From contig JAFCIZ010000005.1 of assembly GCA_017871115.1 (NCBI GenBank), positions 1,534,501 to 1,598,500 on the forward strand: 64,000 nt of DNA, in the 5' to 3' direction. This document shows, one piece after another, positions 30,684 through 42,769 of the stretch. Within the stretch, counting starts at the first letter, position 1. The number at the start of each line of letters is the position of its first letter. This DNA is from Cunninghamella blakesleeana. Taxonomy: Eukaryota > Mucoromycota > Mucoromycetes > Mucorales > Cunninghamellaceae. The translations under genes were made by a program, and so were the position numbers. A model generated the notes under the pieces. The model made no database searches. It saw only the letters and a list, made by a program, of their open reading frames with translations, and was not told where the DNA came from.

Positions 30684-31113
30684 TGTAGATATACCTTCCA
30701 TTATATTCATAGAAATCCTATTCATCATGATCTTTAAAAAAAAAATACATATACATATTTTTGTCTTTTCCGTCCTTGGCACAAATTTAACCTTAGAAAA
30801 TTGCGGTCAATTTTTTTTTGTGTGGGCTAGTGTCTGTATGAATAATGAAAATTCAAACCATTCCCCCCTCTTAACCTTTTTATTTTAACCTTTATACCCT
30901 TATATTCCTATAATATTTCTTTTTAGTTTGACAATCTTCTCGAACAATTAATATAACTTTATTTTATTTTAACAATTATTTTAAAAATATAAATACTGAT
31001 ATTTTATTTAAAATAAAATAAAGATCATCTTTTACTTTTGTTTAAAATATTATTTTGGTTTAAAGAATTAAAAGTCAAAACAACCACACTGACACTTGAG
31101 AATTAAGTTATTC

Positions 31114-31650
31114 TGTTGAACTACTGTTGAAATTATTATTGCTTTTGTTATGGATTTTTATTGCTGTTTAAAAAGTAGAGTTTCATTTTATAGTTTTAAA
31201 AAGTAAGTAATTTAGAGCACTGTTTAGTTGTCAGTGAGCACTAGTATCTTGTTTTACAAGTAGATACAACTTAGTTTAGATTAATAGTTTAAGGTAAAGT
31301 AAGATGGTTTGAATCAGGATATTAAAAAAATTAATATAAAATAAAATAGGATAGTATTAATCTGGATAAATAAAATATTTATTATAAAATTGTTATTCAA
31401 TAATTTGACAAAAAAAAAAAAAAAGAAAACTTTGAAGCGAGAAAATAGTAAAACCTATTTATATTTAAAGTACAATTTTTTTTAAGAGAGCGAGAGAAAA
31501 GAAAAAAAATATTAGGGATAACGATCAAGGACATTAGATTTAAGCGAAAACAATAATAATAATAATAATAACTACCATCAGCTTGGCTAACTTTTATGGT
31601 AGTGCCAGATAGAGGTTTTTTTTTTTTTTTGCAACATTGCAAGATTAACA
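31114..31650 (-). repeat. Solo LTR (family B)
   Basis: 537 bp, TGTTGAACTACTG...GATTAACA. It shares the cagtgagcac...agtagatacaactt block with 13764-13804. An (AAT)n run and a T run lie where family A LTRs hold their minisatellites. No adjoining internal element sequence is found. Confidence 0.65.
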
Positions 31651-31944
31651 ATTTAGTATATAAATTATGAATGGCATTAAAAAATGTATAATTTATTATA
31701 CATATATATATTGTGTACTATTTGAAATATGAAGATTCATCTAGTATTATTTTTTTTAAGAATGGACGAAAAATATAATTTTTGAAATGTTTTCATTATA
31801 TAATAATGAAAGCATCAATATCATATTTTACTATAAAATGAAATAGTCATCAATATAACATTTTATATTTCTAAAGATTTTTATTCAAATGAATAAGGCA
31901 AGCTATTCAATACATAAAGATAGTAAATTAACAAAATATAAATA

Positions 31945-32652
31945 TCAAGAAAATTGTAATATCATATAGTAAAAGCTATTATTTGTAGACAAGTAAACTA
32001 TCTTATTATTCCCATCATGTTGCTTAATAACCATTTCTAAAATATCATCATAAGGTGTTGGAAGAATTGCCTCTCCAAACGTTTCATACTTTAGACATAT
32101 ATCTTTAAGTAAAGCGAATTCTTGGAGTAATTCAGCTTCAGTATCTTGATTGTCTTGGTATTGGTTTTTTTTTTTATAATCATATATACTAAAAAGGGCT
32201 TTATACTCTATTTTTTGCAAGTCATCAATTGTTGTTGTTGGTTCTATAAATTTAAAAGCACGTGATAAAGGTTGTGAATCCCAATGTAAAGTTCCGAAGT
32301 TACAGATTTCATAAAGCATATCAATAGGTGTATTAGATGAAAACGGGATTGAATCTTCATCGTAACTAGCGTCTCGTTCTTTTAATATAAAAGATTCCTT
32401 CCCATATCTATTTAAAGAATTAGCTATAAAGTGTTCAAAGGTAATATCCTTATTTTTTATTTTATTTAAACAATAAACATGAAGTTCAAAATCGCCATAA
32501 AATATTTTTACTTTATTTTTAAATTTTTCTACAAGTTCATTATAATGCTTAAAATGTCTACAATCTGCTGCAATTAATGTATCAACTAAATGATCTATTG
32601 AATTGTATTTTTTATCAATGATTGAACTCCATTCAAAAGTGGTATTATTCAT
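31945..32652 (-). CDS. Unknown intronless protein (orphan)
   Basis: 235 residues from the ATG at 32652. It is non-repetitive, with mixed charge and good helical segments (YNSIDHLVDTLIAADCRHFK, HYNELVEKFKNKVKIFYGDF, TEAELLQEFALLKDICLKYE). There is no signal peptide, membrane span or known motif. It lies between the repeat block and the PSP1 gene, divergent from the latter. Its length resembles the tandem pair at 28.6-30.7 kb, but I see no sequence relation. The frame can extend upstream to 32694 only through a TTG codon, so the ATG is preferred. Confidence 0.65.
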   Translation of the reverse strand: MNNTTFEWSSIIDKKYNSIDHLVDTLIAADCRHFKHYNELVEKFKNKVKIFYGDFELHVYCLNKIKNKDITFEHFIANSLNRYGKESFILKERDASYDEDSIPFSSNTPIDMLYEICNFGTLHWDSQPLSRAFKFIEPTTTIDDLQKIEYKALFSIYDYKKKNQYQDNQDTEAELLQEFALLKDICLKYETFGEAILPTPYDDILEMVIKQHDGNNKIVYLSTNNSFYYMILQFS

Positions 32653-33769
32653 TTTTTCTATTTTATTTTTTTTAAAAGAAAGCAGCCCTCCCAAATTAGA
32701 GTAAAATTAAAATATACCTATTTTAAATCCCGTCGGTTTTTTTTCCCGCAAAAGTTTATTTTTTTAAAATAAGTTTACACAAAGGTACCTTCAAGTTAAA
32801 CAAGAAACGATAATTTTTTAGTTGTATTTAATTTTATTTTATATATCAATTATAATATATTCATTATTATTATATACATTGGCGATCTTTTCCTCCTTTT
32901 TTTTTTTTTTTTTTAAAAAAAAAGTAGGCAATTTTATTATTTTTGATCTTAAAAAAAATCCTTAAATAGGGAAATTGAATCACCTTTTATCTTTTTTATA
33001 AAATATATTTGGGGGAGAATAGGTTGGGAGAGAATTAATATTAACATTTAAGTAGTTTAAGGTAAGACATATCATAAAGCACTCACACATTTTTTAAATA
33101 TATAATATTATATTTTAATTAATTCTCAAAACTTTATCGAAGGTCAATATGAAGATAATTATAATAATACTATTGACTTAAAAATACTATGAGTGGATAG
33201 TTTTAAATAAATCAAGGTTTATGTATAGAAATGATTAAAGTAAGAAAAAAAAAAACATGGGTACTTTTAAATGTTATTAAAAGACATCATGTGATAGCTT
33301 GATTTTTCACACCTGTTAAAAAAATAAATAAATAAATTGTTATGCAAGTTTTTTTATTTCTATAATTTATTTCATCTTTTCTAAATTAATAAAAAGTAGT
33401 ATTATAAATATTATCATTACTATTACTTACTTGTGACAATAATAAACCAAAAAGTTATTGTTATTATTGTTATTATTATAGTTTATTTATTTGGTGATTA
33501 TGAAAATGGTTATTTAATATAAAAAACTCAAGCCAATTTTTATGCCAAATTAACCATTTATTGTGTAACGTAATTGAGATAGTTTATTTTAGTTTTTTTA
33601 GTTTATTTAATTCCCACCGGCTTTAATTTTTATTTTTATGAACGCCATTTTTAAAAAAAGTCTCTTTTTTTCTCCCCACTCATTTTTTCTTCTTCTTTCT
33701 CTTTTTATTCTTTTTCTTTTATACCAACATAATATATCTTTTTTTTTATTTAATTTTATTCATTCATAA
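32653..33769. other. Divergent intergenic region
   Basis: 1.1 kb of AT-rich spacer between the orphan gene and the PSP1 gene. It has homopolymer runs and a long pyrimidine tract (about 33661-33720) before the PSP1 start. No gene or RNA is seen. Confidence 0.45.
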
Positions 33770-35917
33770 ATGGCTACTGAAGAAATAGAAACGAATTTAA
33801 TACCTCTTTCACCTTTTCAAGATAGTTTTGATTTATTAAAGAATCGTGAATGGCCACGTCATAATCATCAACTTGATCTAGATAATAAAAATATACTATA
33901 TCCTTCACTTTCTTCTTCTACAAATAATAATACTATTCGTTCTAGTCGTTTATCTTTACCTTCGATTTGGAGTAATAATAATAATAATAATAATATTAAT
34001 AATAGTATTAATGCTACTACTACTGCTACTACTGCTACTACTACAATGATTGATATGCCATCCACTACTACTACTACTCCTCCTCCTTCTTCCTCTTCGT
34101 CTTCTTCTGTATGGTCTTATTCTTTAGGTCATGTATCTCATTCTCCTACTTCCATTAATGAAGAGTTGGCTTTGAATCAACATAATATTCTTCAAGATCA
34201 CTATTTACAACAACAACAACAGCGTCGTTTTTCAATAGGTATATTATATAAAAATAAATACAAATAAATATTTAGAGCATTTTTTTTTATTTATTCATTT
34301 ATTTTGGATTCATGTATATTTATATATGTATAAATGTTTGTTTAGATCAAAATAATATGGACGAATTACAACATCCTTTACGTACTATTTGGTCTAATAA
34401 TATAATGGATCATCAATATAATTCTCATCAACGTCGTTCTTCTTTATCTGATTATTCAAATACTGATGAGTGGTCCCCTACTTTAATGAATAGTGGTTTG
34501 CAATTGTAAACAATAATAAAGAGAACAGAAGGAAAAAAAAAAAAAAGGAAAATTATTTATATATGAAATGATTTTTTTTTATAAAAATAGTAACTCAGAT
34601 AATGCATATAATTTTGGACGGCGACATTCTGTAGCAGGACCTGTTTTAAGTAAGTGTAAATAATAATGATCATCATGATTAACATAAAAATAAAAAAGCA
34701 AGAGAAAATGAAAATGAAAAATATTGATCAATATGTATTTACTTTTATTATTTCTTTTTAGACCATCATTTGAAAGTAATTAATGAAGTAGATAATATAT
34801 CCTTAAATCCAAAAATATCTCAACAGCAACAAAGACTTTATTTAAATAAAGGAATTCTGGACCATATTGATGAATATTTTGGTAATGGGAACCGACAATC
34901 TGGTATAAAATCTCCTATACCTTACCCAAATAGCAACAACTCTATAAACAATACCAGTAACTTTAATAATAATAATAATAATGAATATCCTTATACAAAA
35001 ACTTCTTTTATGGAAACAAATGGTTATTCTAAAACAATGACAGCCGGTGGTGAAGCTGCTGCTTTTGGTGGATCTACAATTTTAATGGGAAAAGGTATCC
35101 CTTTACATCATTTCTTGGATAGTAATACCAAGTTGTATATTATTGAATTTAAAGCTTGTCGGACAGATATTTGTTATATTATGCAAGGCGATCAAATTAA
35201 TCCTGTTCTTGGTGATTTGGTCATTGTTGAAGCTGATAGAGGCCGTGACCTTGGTAAAGTAGCTAATATTTTAACAGCAAATGAAATCGTGGCAAAACAG
35301 CAACAAAGACAACAGCAACAACAACTGCAAAACGATTTAAATCATGAAGATAATTACGATCAAAATAATAGCAATAATAGCAATAATGAATCAACAACTC
35401 CTTCCTCTTCCTCTTCTACTTCTATATTAAATGATGATAATCATTCTTTTACTTCATATTCTTCAAATTTAAATGATAATAATAACAATAGTAATAATAA
35501 CAATAATAACATTTCAAAGTGCCAAGTAAAAAGACTCTTCCGATTGGCTGACGCCTTGGAAATCACAACCTTATATACAAAAAAATCAGATGAAGAAAAA
35601 GCTTTATTGGTTTGTCAAACAAAAGTACAACAAAGAGAATTACCCATGCAAGTGGTTAGTGCTGAATATCAATGGTAATAATAAAAATGATAATAAAAAT
35701 ATTATATATAAATATAAATTTAAGACATGTTTCAGATTAATAAATATATTTTTATTTTTGTATTTTTATTAGGGATCGTCGAAAACTTACTTTTTATTTT
35801 TTGGCAGATCAACGTATAGACTTTCGTGAATTAGTACGTGAATTATTTAAAATATATAAAACTCGTATTTGGATGTGTGCATTAAAATCAAACACAAACG
35901 AGTTATTGCCTGAATGA
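33770..35917 (+). CDS. PSP1 C-terminal domain protein
   Basis: Five exons: 33770-34238, 34346-34505, 34591-34649, 34762-35674 and 35773-35917, giving 581 residues. The first half is disordered, with Asn, Thr, Ser, Pro and Gln runs. The PSP1 C-terminal domain follows ([40 protein letters not shown], then [57 protein letters not shown]). An Asn/Ser-rich insertion of ~80 residues splits this domain between its first strands and the RLADALE part. In yeast, PSP1 overexpression suppresses polymerase-alpha and mRNA-related mutations, and other family members act in signalling; the role here is unknown. Exon 3 is only 59 nt and was placed by phase. Confidence 0.88.
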
Positions 35918-36420
35918 TAGCTTTTTTTTTTATTTTTATTTTTTTGTTTATTTCCCTACTCTCTCATTTTTCATGCCTTTATTTTATTTTTGTTTTTTTT
36001 TTTTTAAAAAAAAAAAGACTTGACCATATACACATGAATTATCATTAATCTATTTTATTTCTTTTACTAATTCTTTTTTTTTTTTGTTTATTTTTATTTT
36101 TATTCTATTCTACTATATATATATACATACATATACATATATACTATATTTTATATCCTTCTCCCTTTTTATTATTTTGGTTATATTAGAAAAAAATATT
36201 ATAAATACATATACATATATACATATATACATATATACATATATACATATATACATATATACATATATACATATATACATATATACATATATACATATAT
36301 ACATATATACATATATACATATATACATATATACATATATACATATATACATATATACATATATACATATATACATATATACATATATACATATATACAT
36401 ATATACATATATACATACAT

Positions 36421-36461
<41 letters not shown>

Positions 36462-37571
36462 AGCATCAGTATTAATTGTGCCATCCTTTAATAGTTTAAT
36501 GTATACAAGGAATAAAGGACAATCCAATTCTTTTTTTTTATTTTACCAGTATATATATATTTTAATGATAAATTAAATATTTTGTTTTTTATATTTGGTT
36601 GTCTTTCTTTTTCTTTAATTACACCATTAAAACACATAATGGAAAATGAAAAAAGAGAAAAGTTGGCACAGAGAATCCATTACGACTCGTGAAACCACAA
36701 TTAGAGCCGTAGCGCAACTTGAATAAAACAGAGTTATTATTTTGAATATATAAATATAATCATTTTCAATAAAAAAATGTAGAAGCTAGGAATAAGAAGC
36801 CAACCAGAAGTCATAAAAGATCAATCAGAAACCATGAAAGTCTGGTTAGAAATTAAAAAAAAAAATACCGCTAGGAATAATGCAATAATAATCAAAAGGC
36901 TAAATATATCTATTTTGTTATTTCAAAAAATAAAAATAGATTTATATATAAATCAAATTGTTGTATTGAAATATACTCAAACATATATATAAAATAGTAA
37001 AAACAATTTTTATCATAAAATATGCAACCTTTAGTATTAAATATACAATTGACTTGAAAAGAAAACTGAATTTTATATAAAAAAAATTAAACGCCGCTAC
37101 TAATTTTTTTTGCTAATAAGAGCATTTTATTTTACTTGTATAAAATCTATCTTCTATTTATTACTACAGATATATACTAGTGTATAGTAGATTATGAATA
37201 TTGAAAACTAGAACAAGTATACAATTCACATAGATGTACAATCTTATATAAAATATAATCTTTTTTATCATATTTATAATATTTTTGATATGAAATTCAT
37301 GCAAAATACAAGAGCTCTTTTATTATTATTTCAAGGAGTATATTTTGATAATGATTTATTTTCTATAATACGTTATATATAGTGTAAATGATAAAGAATA
37401 GATGTTGAGAAATGATTTTAAAAAAGAGTGATATTAATAATAACAAGACATTTTTTTTTGTAATAATTAAAATAATAATAAATAAAGGGAAAAAATGAGA
37501 AGTGTGTATATATGTATATGAGGGAAAAAAAAAGAATGGCCGTTATGAATATAATTTAAAGATCATTCCAA
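35918..37571. other. Intergenic region with large microsatellites
   Basis: 1.65 kb of spacer downstream of the PSP1 gene and downstream of the minus-strand CBP3 gene. It includes the octamer array at 36205-36412 and an (AT)n run to about 36458. The rest is AT-rich with no coding signal. Confidence 0.5.
36205..36412. repeat. Octamer microsatellite (acatatat)n
   Basis: About 26 nearly perfect copies of an 8-bp unit, then short (ac)n and (at)n runs to about 36458. All open frames through it, on both strands, are repeat artefacts. Confidence 0.97.
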
Positions 37572-37934
37572 TTAATCAAAGGAAGCTTTAGGTTGTCCAA
37601 ATTCTACTATTCCTTCTATAAGTTTTTCATTATCAAATGCTTCCAAAGCTTTTAATTCACGACGTATATATTGAACAACATAAGCCAAGTTAGTTGCGTT
37701 ATTAGATGTTGGTGCAAATAAGTTTCTAATAATCATAAAAATAATAATAATAAAAATCAGAAACTCATCTATTCATTATACATCATTTTTATATTTATCT
37801 ATTCTATTACCTCCATAAAGCAGCGGCCAAAACAGGGTCATCCTTACACATACCCTCATCATATGCTACAACACCACCATGGAATTGTGCCACTAAATCT
37901 TTAATGTAACTATCAATCATTCTTTGTTGGGAAA

Positions 37935-37971
<37 letters not shown>

Positions 37972-38654
37972 AAGATATGAATATACATTTCTCCTTTTTT
38001 TTTTTTTTTAAGAAAAAACCCTAATTCTAATCCTAATCCACACTTTTGATTGTAGCCATCCTTTTAATTTTTCTTATTGCTATCATTATTATTTACCCCA
38101 TGATCACGTATTCTAGCTTCGGAATCTTCAAAGAGTCGATTTATAACTTCTTGAATATATAATTTTCCATTACTATGAGCTCGTAAATGTACCATTAACA
38201 TCCAAACATGTAATTGGGTTACTGAAAACCATGATTGGAAATTGTCAGGTAAATTGCATTCTATATATAGATAAATATATAAATATATAATTATTTTTAT
38301 GACCCATATAATTGTTTTGATGACCCATATAATTATTTTTTTTTAAAAAGGTCGTCTATTATCATTTGCTTATCATCATAACTTACCTTTAATAAAAAAA
38401 TCTTTATTTTTATCCATTTGTTCAGCACATACATTATAAAGTTGATGGCTAGTTCTAATTGCGGTGGATGCTTTTGAATAATAACCCAAAACTTTTGCCA
38501 TACCATAAACTAATTTTTTTGTAGTATCGCTATATTTGGAAGGTGTATTATTTTTATTGTTATTATTTTCTGTACTAGCATGTCGTAAACTAACTATAGG
38601 CTATATAAAGATATATCAAAAATAATTAATATATGAAACGACACACTCTCTCTA

Positions 38655-38698
<44 letters not shown>

Positions 38699-38926
38699 TT
38701 GTTCCTTTACCACTAAAGGTGCTGATACTCGAGATACTAAAGGGTATGTTAAGGGTGAACGTGGTATATTATTCTATATGATTGTTTTTTATATTAAAAA
38801 TAACAATAGAATTAAAAAAAAAAGTTAAAATATGAATAAATAAGAGTGATCGCTTTATTATACCGTATCTTTTTAATAGTAATAGTTTACTTTTATATTA
38901 GCTCTAAGTAATTGACGTGATAACAT
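37572..38926 (-). CDS. CBP3: Ubiquinol-cytochrome c reductase assembly factor (Cbp3/UQCC1-like)
   Basis: Mitochondrial chaperone that binds newly made cytochrome b and aids complex III assembly. Six exons on the minus strand: 38926-38891, 38773-38711, 38600-38387, 38260-38097, 37935-37811 and 37725-37572, giving 251 residues. The N-terminus (MLSRQLLRANIK) is a presequence. The conserved domain includes TSHQLYNVCAEQMDKNKDFF, LPDNFQSWFSVTQLHVWMLM, VAQFHGGVVAYDEGMCKDDP and VLAAALWRNLFAP, as in the ubiquinol-cytochrome c chaperone family. It ends IVEFGQPKASFD. A CCAAT (as attgg, about 39063) lies ~135 bp upstream of the ATG. No exon reaches 60 codons from its own start apart from exon 3, so the gene is easy to miss. 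Confidence 0.9.
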
Positions 38927-40287
38927 ATTTTAATCTATATTTATATATTTCAATGAAAGAAGAAAAAAAGAAGGGAGAGAGAAAATAAAAAAAATTAAGT
39001 TTTTTTTGAATATGTAATCCAGTCACTTTTTTTTTTACCACCCAAAAAAAATTATACAATTTAATTGGCTGAAGCGTTCAATAGACAAACAAGTTTGACA
39101 TTTTTTTTTTTTTCATTATTGTTTCCTTGAAAAATAAAATGCATTAATTTTCATGTTTTTTTTTATTAAATAAAGACAAGGAAATAAAAACCATTTTATT
39201 CCTGAAATTATCCAGTATATCTTTTTATATAAAATTTAATAGTAATGAAATGCTAATAATTATATGAAAAACAGTAAAAAAGCTGACATTTTTTTTTTTT
39301 TTAAATTTTCATGATTATTTTCAAAATTCAAACAAATTATTAAAATTGATAATGATTTTTTTTTCCCTTTTTAACCATAAGCTTGGTTTATATATTTATA
39401 TGCATTTTTATAACCGAATAATGAGAATAAGGGGATATTTAGTTATAGGTTCAATGATAATTTCCTTTTCTAAATTTTTTTCGGTTTTTTAATTCTAGTT
39501 ATCCGTTTAAATGTACTCCTTTGAAAAAAAAAAAATTCGGTTAATTTTTATCGTCAACCAATTCACTGCTGAGTTTGGATGATTTAAAATCAATTGCCTT
39601 ACTTTTTTTATTACGGAGAGAGAAAGCGAAAAAAGAGAGAGAGAGAATGAGAGGTGACTGGTATCTCATCTTTAATTGGAATGTATAAACTTTCTTTGTA
39701 CTACTTTAACTATTTCAAATTATGACATAATGGTATAAGTTTAAAATTAAAAGAGAAAAAGTTTAAAAAAAAGGTCATGATCAAATTAAATAAAAAAAAG
39801 AAAGGTGAATAAAAAAAGAGAGCTGTTTATTGGTGTATTCAATTTCCCACCCACATATAACACTTTTTTGAAAACAGCTTTATGTACGTAGAATGGAAAA
39901 TAAATAAACTATAAAAATGGCACACGTGGTAAACTACATTGTTACTATTGACAGTTTTTTTTCGAGTGATTTCTTTTTTTTTAAAAAAACCCATGATATG
40001 ATAATAGTAATCAATTGTTTGTTGTGAGTTTTAAAAAAAAGAAAGCAAATGGGTTGGTTTTATTTTATATATCAAAATAAATAGCAGAAAAAAATAAAAT
40101 AATAAAGCAAAATAAAGTTGTGTGTATATGTATGTTGTAATAGTTGTTCTTATATTATTATTATTGTATATATATCTATATATACATATATTAAAAAAAA
40201 TAAAGAGAGAGGAATGGGTATGCAATAATAAAAAGAAATTATAAGAATAAATAATAAAATTAGATGATGGTGGATGAATGAATGATG
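38927..40287. other. Intergenic region
   Basis: 1.36 kb of AT-rich spacer between the CBP3 start and the NEM1 stop. It has T runs and a short GA-rich patch (about 39617-39657). No gene is recognised. Confidence 0.45.
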
Positions 40288-41785
40288 TTATAAACCGAAT
40301 CTTTGTAATCTTAATATACTACGAACATCTGATGTAAATCTAAGAGCATCCAATAATGGTAATAAATCTAATAAACATTCATCATTTGCGCTTGAAATCC
40401 AACTTGTTATTTGTATTCCATTATCTAAACAAATAAATAAATAAAAAATGTTGATACAAATTAATTTCATTTTGTTTCAAGCCTTTTTTAATGCTTCATA
40501 TTTTTTTTTAATTACCTTTAAATAAGTCATATGCAATAGGACTATTATCTACTAGACAAACTTTTGATAAATCCGACTCAGCTAATGAGATATCTTTTAA
40601 GTAATTTCCATCCCTTGCCACACAAGACTATGAGAAAATAGAAGTAATAATAATAATGTATATTTAGTTAATTTTAAAAAAACTGTTTAAATGATGATTT
40701 GTTCCTATTTTTTTTTTTCCTTCCTTCCCCAAAAAATGAATAGAACAGAATTTCCCCAATCTTTGAAATTTATAGTTTTTTTCTTTTTTATATTCCCGCC
40801 AAATTAAACATAAATGTATATATAATATTATATAAATATATAGGTATAGATATATGTAATGTATATTATATATATATATATATATATTTACATATAAATC
40901 TAAATGTAAATAATAATGAATTAATTACCTGTCTAAAGTATCTATGAGAAACCATTGTTTGATCTTGATCTAACCAATCTATAACAGGGTCAGCATATTC
41001 TGACATTGATGCAGTAAAAATAACCACTTTGTACCATTGACTTATCTATATTAGGAGCATATATAAACAAATATAAATATAAAAAAACAAATAAAAGGAG
41101 AGAAAAGGAGTTAATAATGTTATTGTTTTTATAACTTTTTTTTTTTTTTTAGTTTTATATATCTATATTAATATTATTATTTTTATTATTGTTATTGTCG
41201 ATGATAAATAAATAAACAAAAAGAATATCATTTTATCATTACCGTTTTTAAAAAAAAGTCAACATGAGGTCTTTTATAAACTTCATAAAGAAAAGATTGT
41301 TTTTCGTTTTGAACTTCAATTTGTTTTCGTTTTATACTTGGATTAACGGTGATATTTGCTTCTTGGGATCCAAGCCGAACAGAATGAACAAGTGTTTCAT
41401 CTAAATCAAGTACTAAAGTTTTCCCTTTATAATATTGCAATGCTTTTTTAGGGTGTGTTGGTTTTGTATGCTGTTTATCGTCAAGTAAAGTAGTAGTAGT
41501 GGAAGTTGAAGTAGTGTTGTTATTATTATTACTCGTCGAAGTAGATGGAGAAGAAGAGGAGGAATGTTGTTTATTTGATAATAAATGTTGTTTTGGTTTT
41601 ACAATGAAAAGAGTATAAACAAATTCATACATTAAAGATATATAGTGATACATAAAAGAAATAACCACTTTTCCTTTACGCCGTCTTACTGAAGGAATGG
41701 ATGTGTTGGTGGTATTAGAAGTAAAAGTGGCAGTTATGGTTGGCATAGCATTAGTTGTTGGAGATGATGAAAAAATAGTTAGCAT
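40288..41785 (-). CDS. NEM1: Nem1/Dullard (CTDNEP1)-type ER protein phosphatase
   Basis: HAD-family Ser/Thr phosphatase that, with Spo7, dephosphorylates lipin/Pah1 and so controls phosphatidate and nuclear membrane growth. Four exons on the minus strand: 41785-41243, 41045-40929, 40627-40516 and 40424-40288, giving 302 residues. The N-terminal third has a hydrophobic segment ([20 protein letters not shown]) consistent with an ER anchor, then a Ser/Thr/Asn linker. The catalytic motif is [13 protein letters not shown] (DxDxT), followed by [30 protein letters not shown] and [12 protein letters not shown]. The C-terminus ends [13 protein letters not shown]...ILRLQRFGL, as in this family. Confidence 0.93.
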
Positions 41786-42769
41786 AAAAAATGTATAAAT
41801 GCAAGCAAAAAAATAAAATAAAATAGTATTATGTATAAAAGCGTTATGTATGAAAAAGAAAGTGAAAGCGAAAAAAAATAAAAATAAAAATAGGAGAAAA
41901 GAGAAAAAAAAAAAAAGAGTTAAAAAAAAAAGAGTAAATATATAGAAAAAAAAAAATTATGGGACCAATATTTAAGCTCCGTTTTTTTTTTTGATTTAAG
42001 TGGCAGTTTTTTTTTCCATCTCATCTTTTTCTTTTTTTCTTTTACAGTTTAATTTTTTAATAAATATAAACATATACTGCTAAAAACACACACATATTGT
42101 ATATAATATAAATGCATACAAGTAATGGATAATATGATTGACTAGGATATTACACTTAAAGTAGAGTTAAAGTAATCATATTTTATTATCCGTAAAGAAA
42201 ATGGAAAAATGGATTATAATTATACTTGCTGGGGTATATTTTTTTTTTTTTATAAGTTTCTAATATCATATACGGTTTTTGATTAATATATTTAAAAGGT
42301 ATACCATCAAGAAGCACTCTATGTTGATTATTTAAACCTTATTACGGAAAAAAGCGTGCATATCGCACACACACGTATAATAATTTTTTATCACCAATTT
42401 CATATTATAAATAATTGTATAAGAGGATAACATCTACTTTATATAATCAATTGGAAAATAAGGTCGTATTGGGTTAAAATAATAATTAAAATTATATAAT
42501 AGATAAATAGAGCAGTATGTTATTTGATATGGTTTATAATATAGTAATCTGTATAGTGATAGATATTTACTAATTATATATATATATATATATATTTATT
42601 AGTGTTACTCTTTTATTATTATACTTTTAAGAATAAAAATCCATGATTAAAATGTAACTTTATTTATCTTTAATTTACTTTTTAAACAGTTATAGTTTTT
42701 ATGGTCATTAATTTATAATAAATAAAACTCATATCATGATTCTAGGTACAATAGCAAAATAACATTTGT
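41786..42769. other. Intergenic region upstream of NEM1
   Basis: About 1 kb of A/T-rich spacer with homopolymers and short microsatellites. Nothing coding is visible. Confidence 0.4.

Larger units (their letters stand above)
28233..31078 (+). repeat. Tandem direct duplication (~1.4 kb unit) carrying two paralogous genes
   Basis: Unit 1 is about 28233-29640 and unit 2 about 29641-31034, followed by a ~45-bp stub of a third unit (cttttgtttaaaatattatt at about 31035). Each unit has the same ~330-bp leader, one intronless gene and the same ~350-bp 3' region. The units are near identical except for leader T and A run lengths and a diverged block in the middle of the gene (28875-29065 against 30283-30460). 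Confidence 0.9.

Noticed and set aside
36084..36527. Open frames across the octamer repeat
   Set aside because: An 8-bp repeat keeps frames open on both strands. The translations are periodic Tyr/Ile/His strings.
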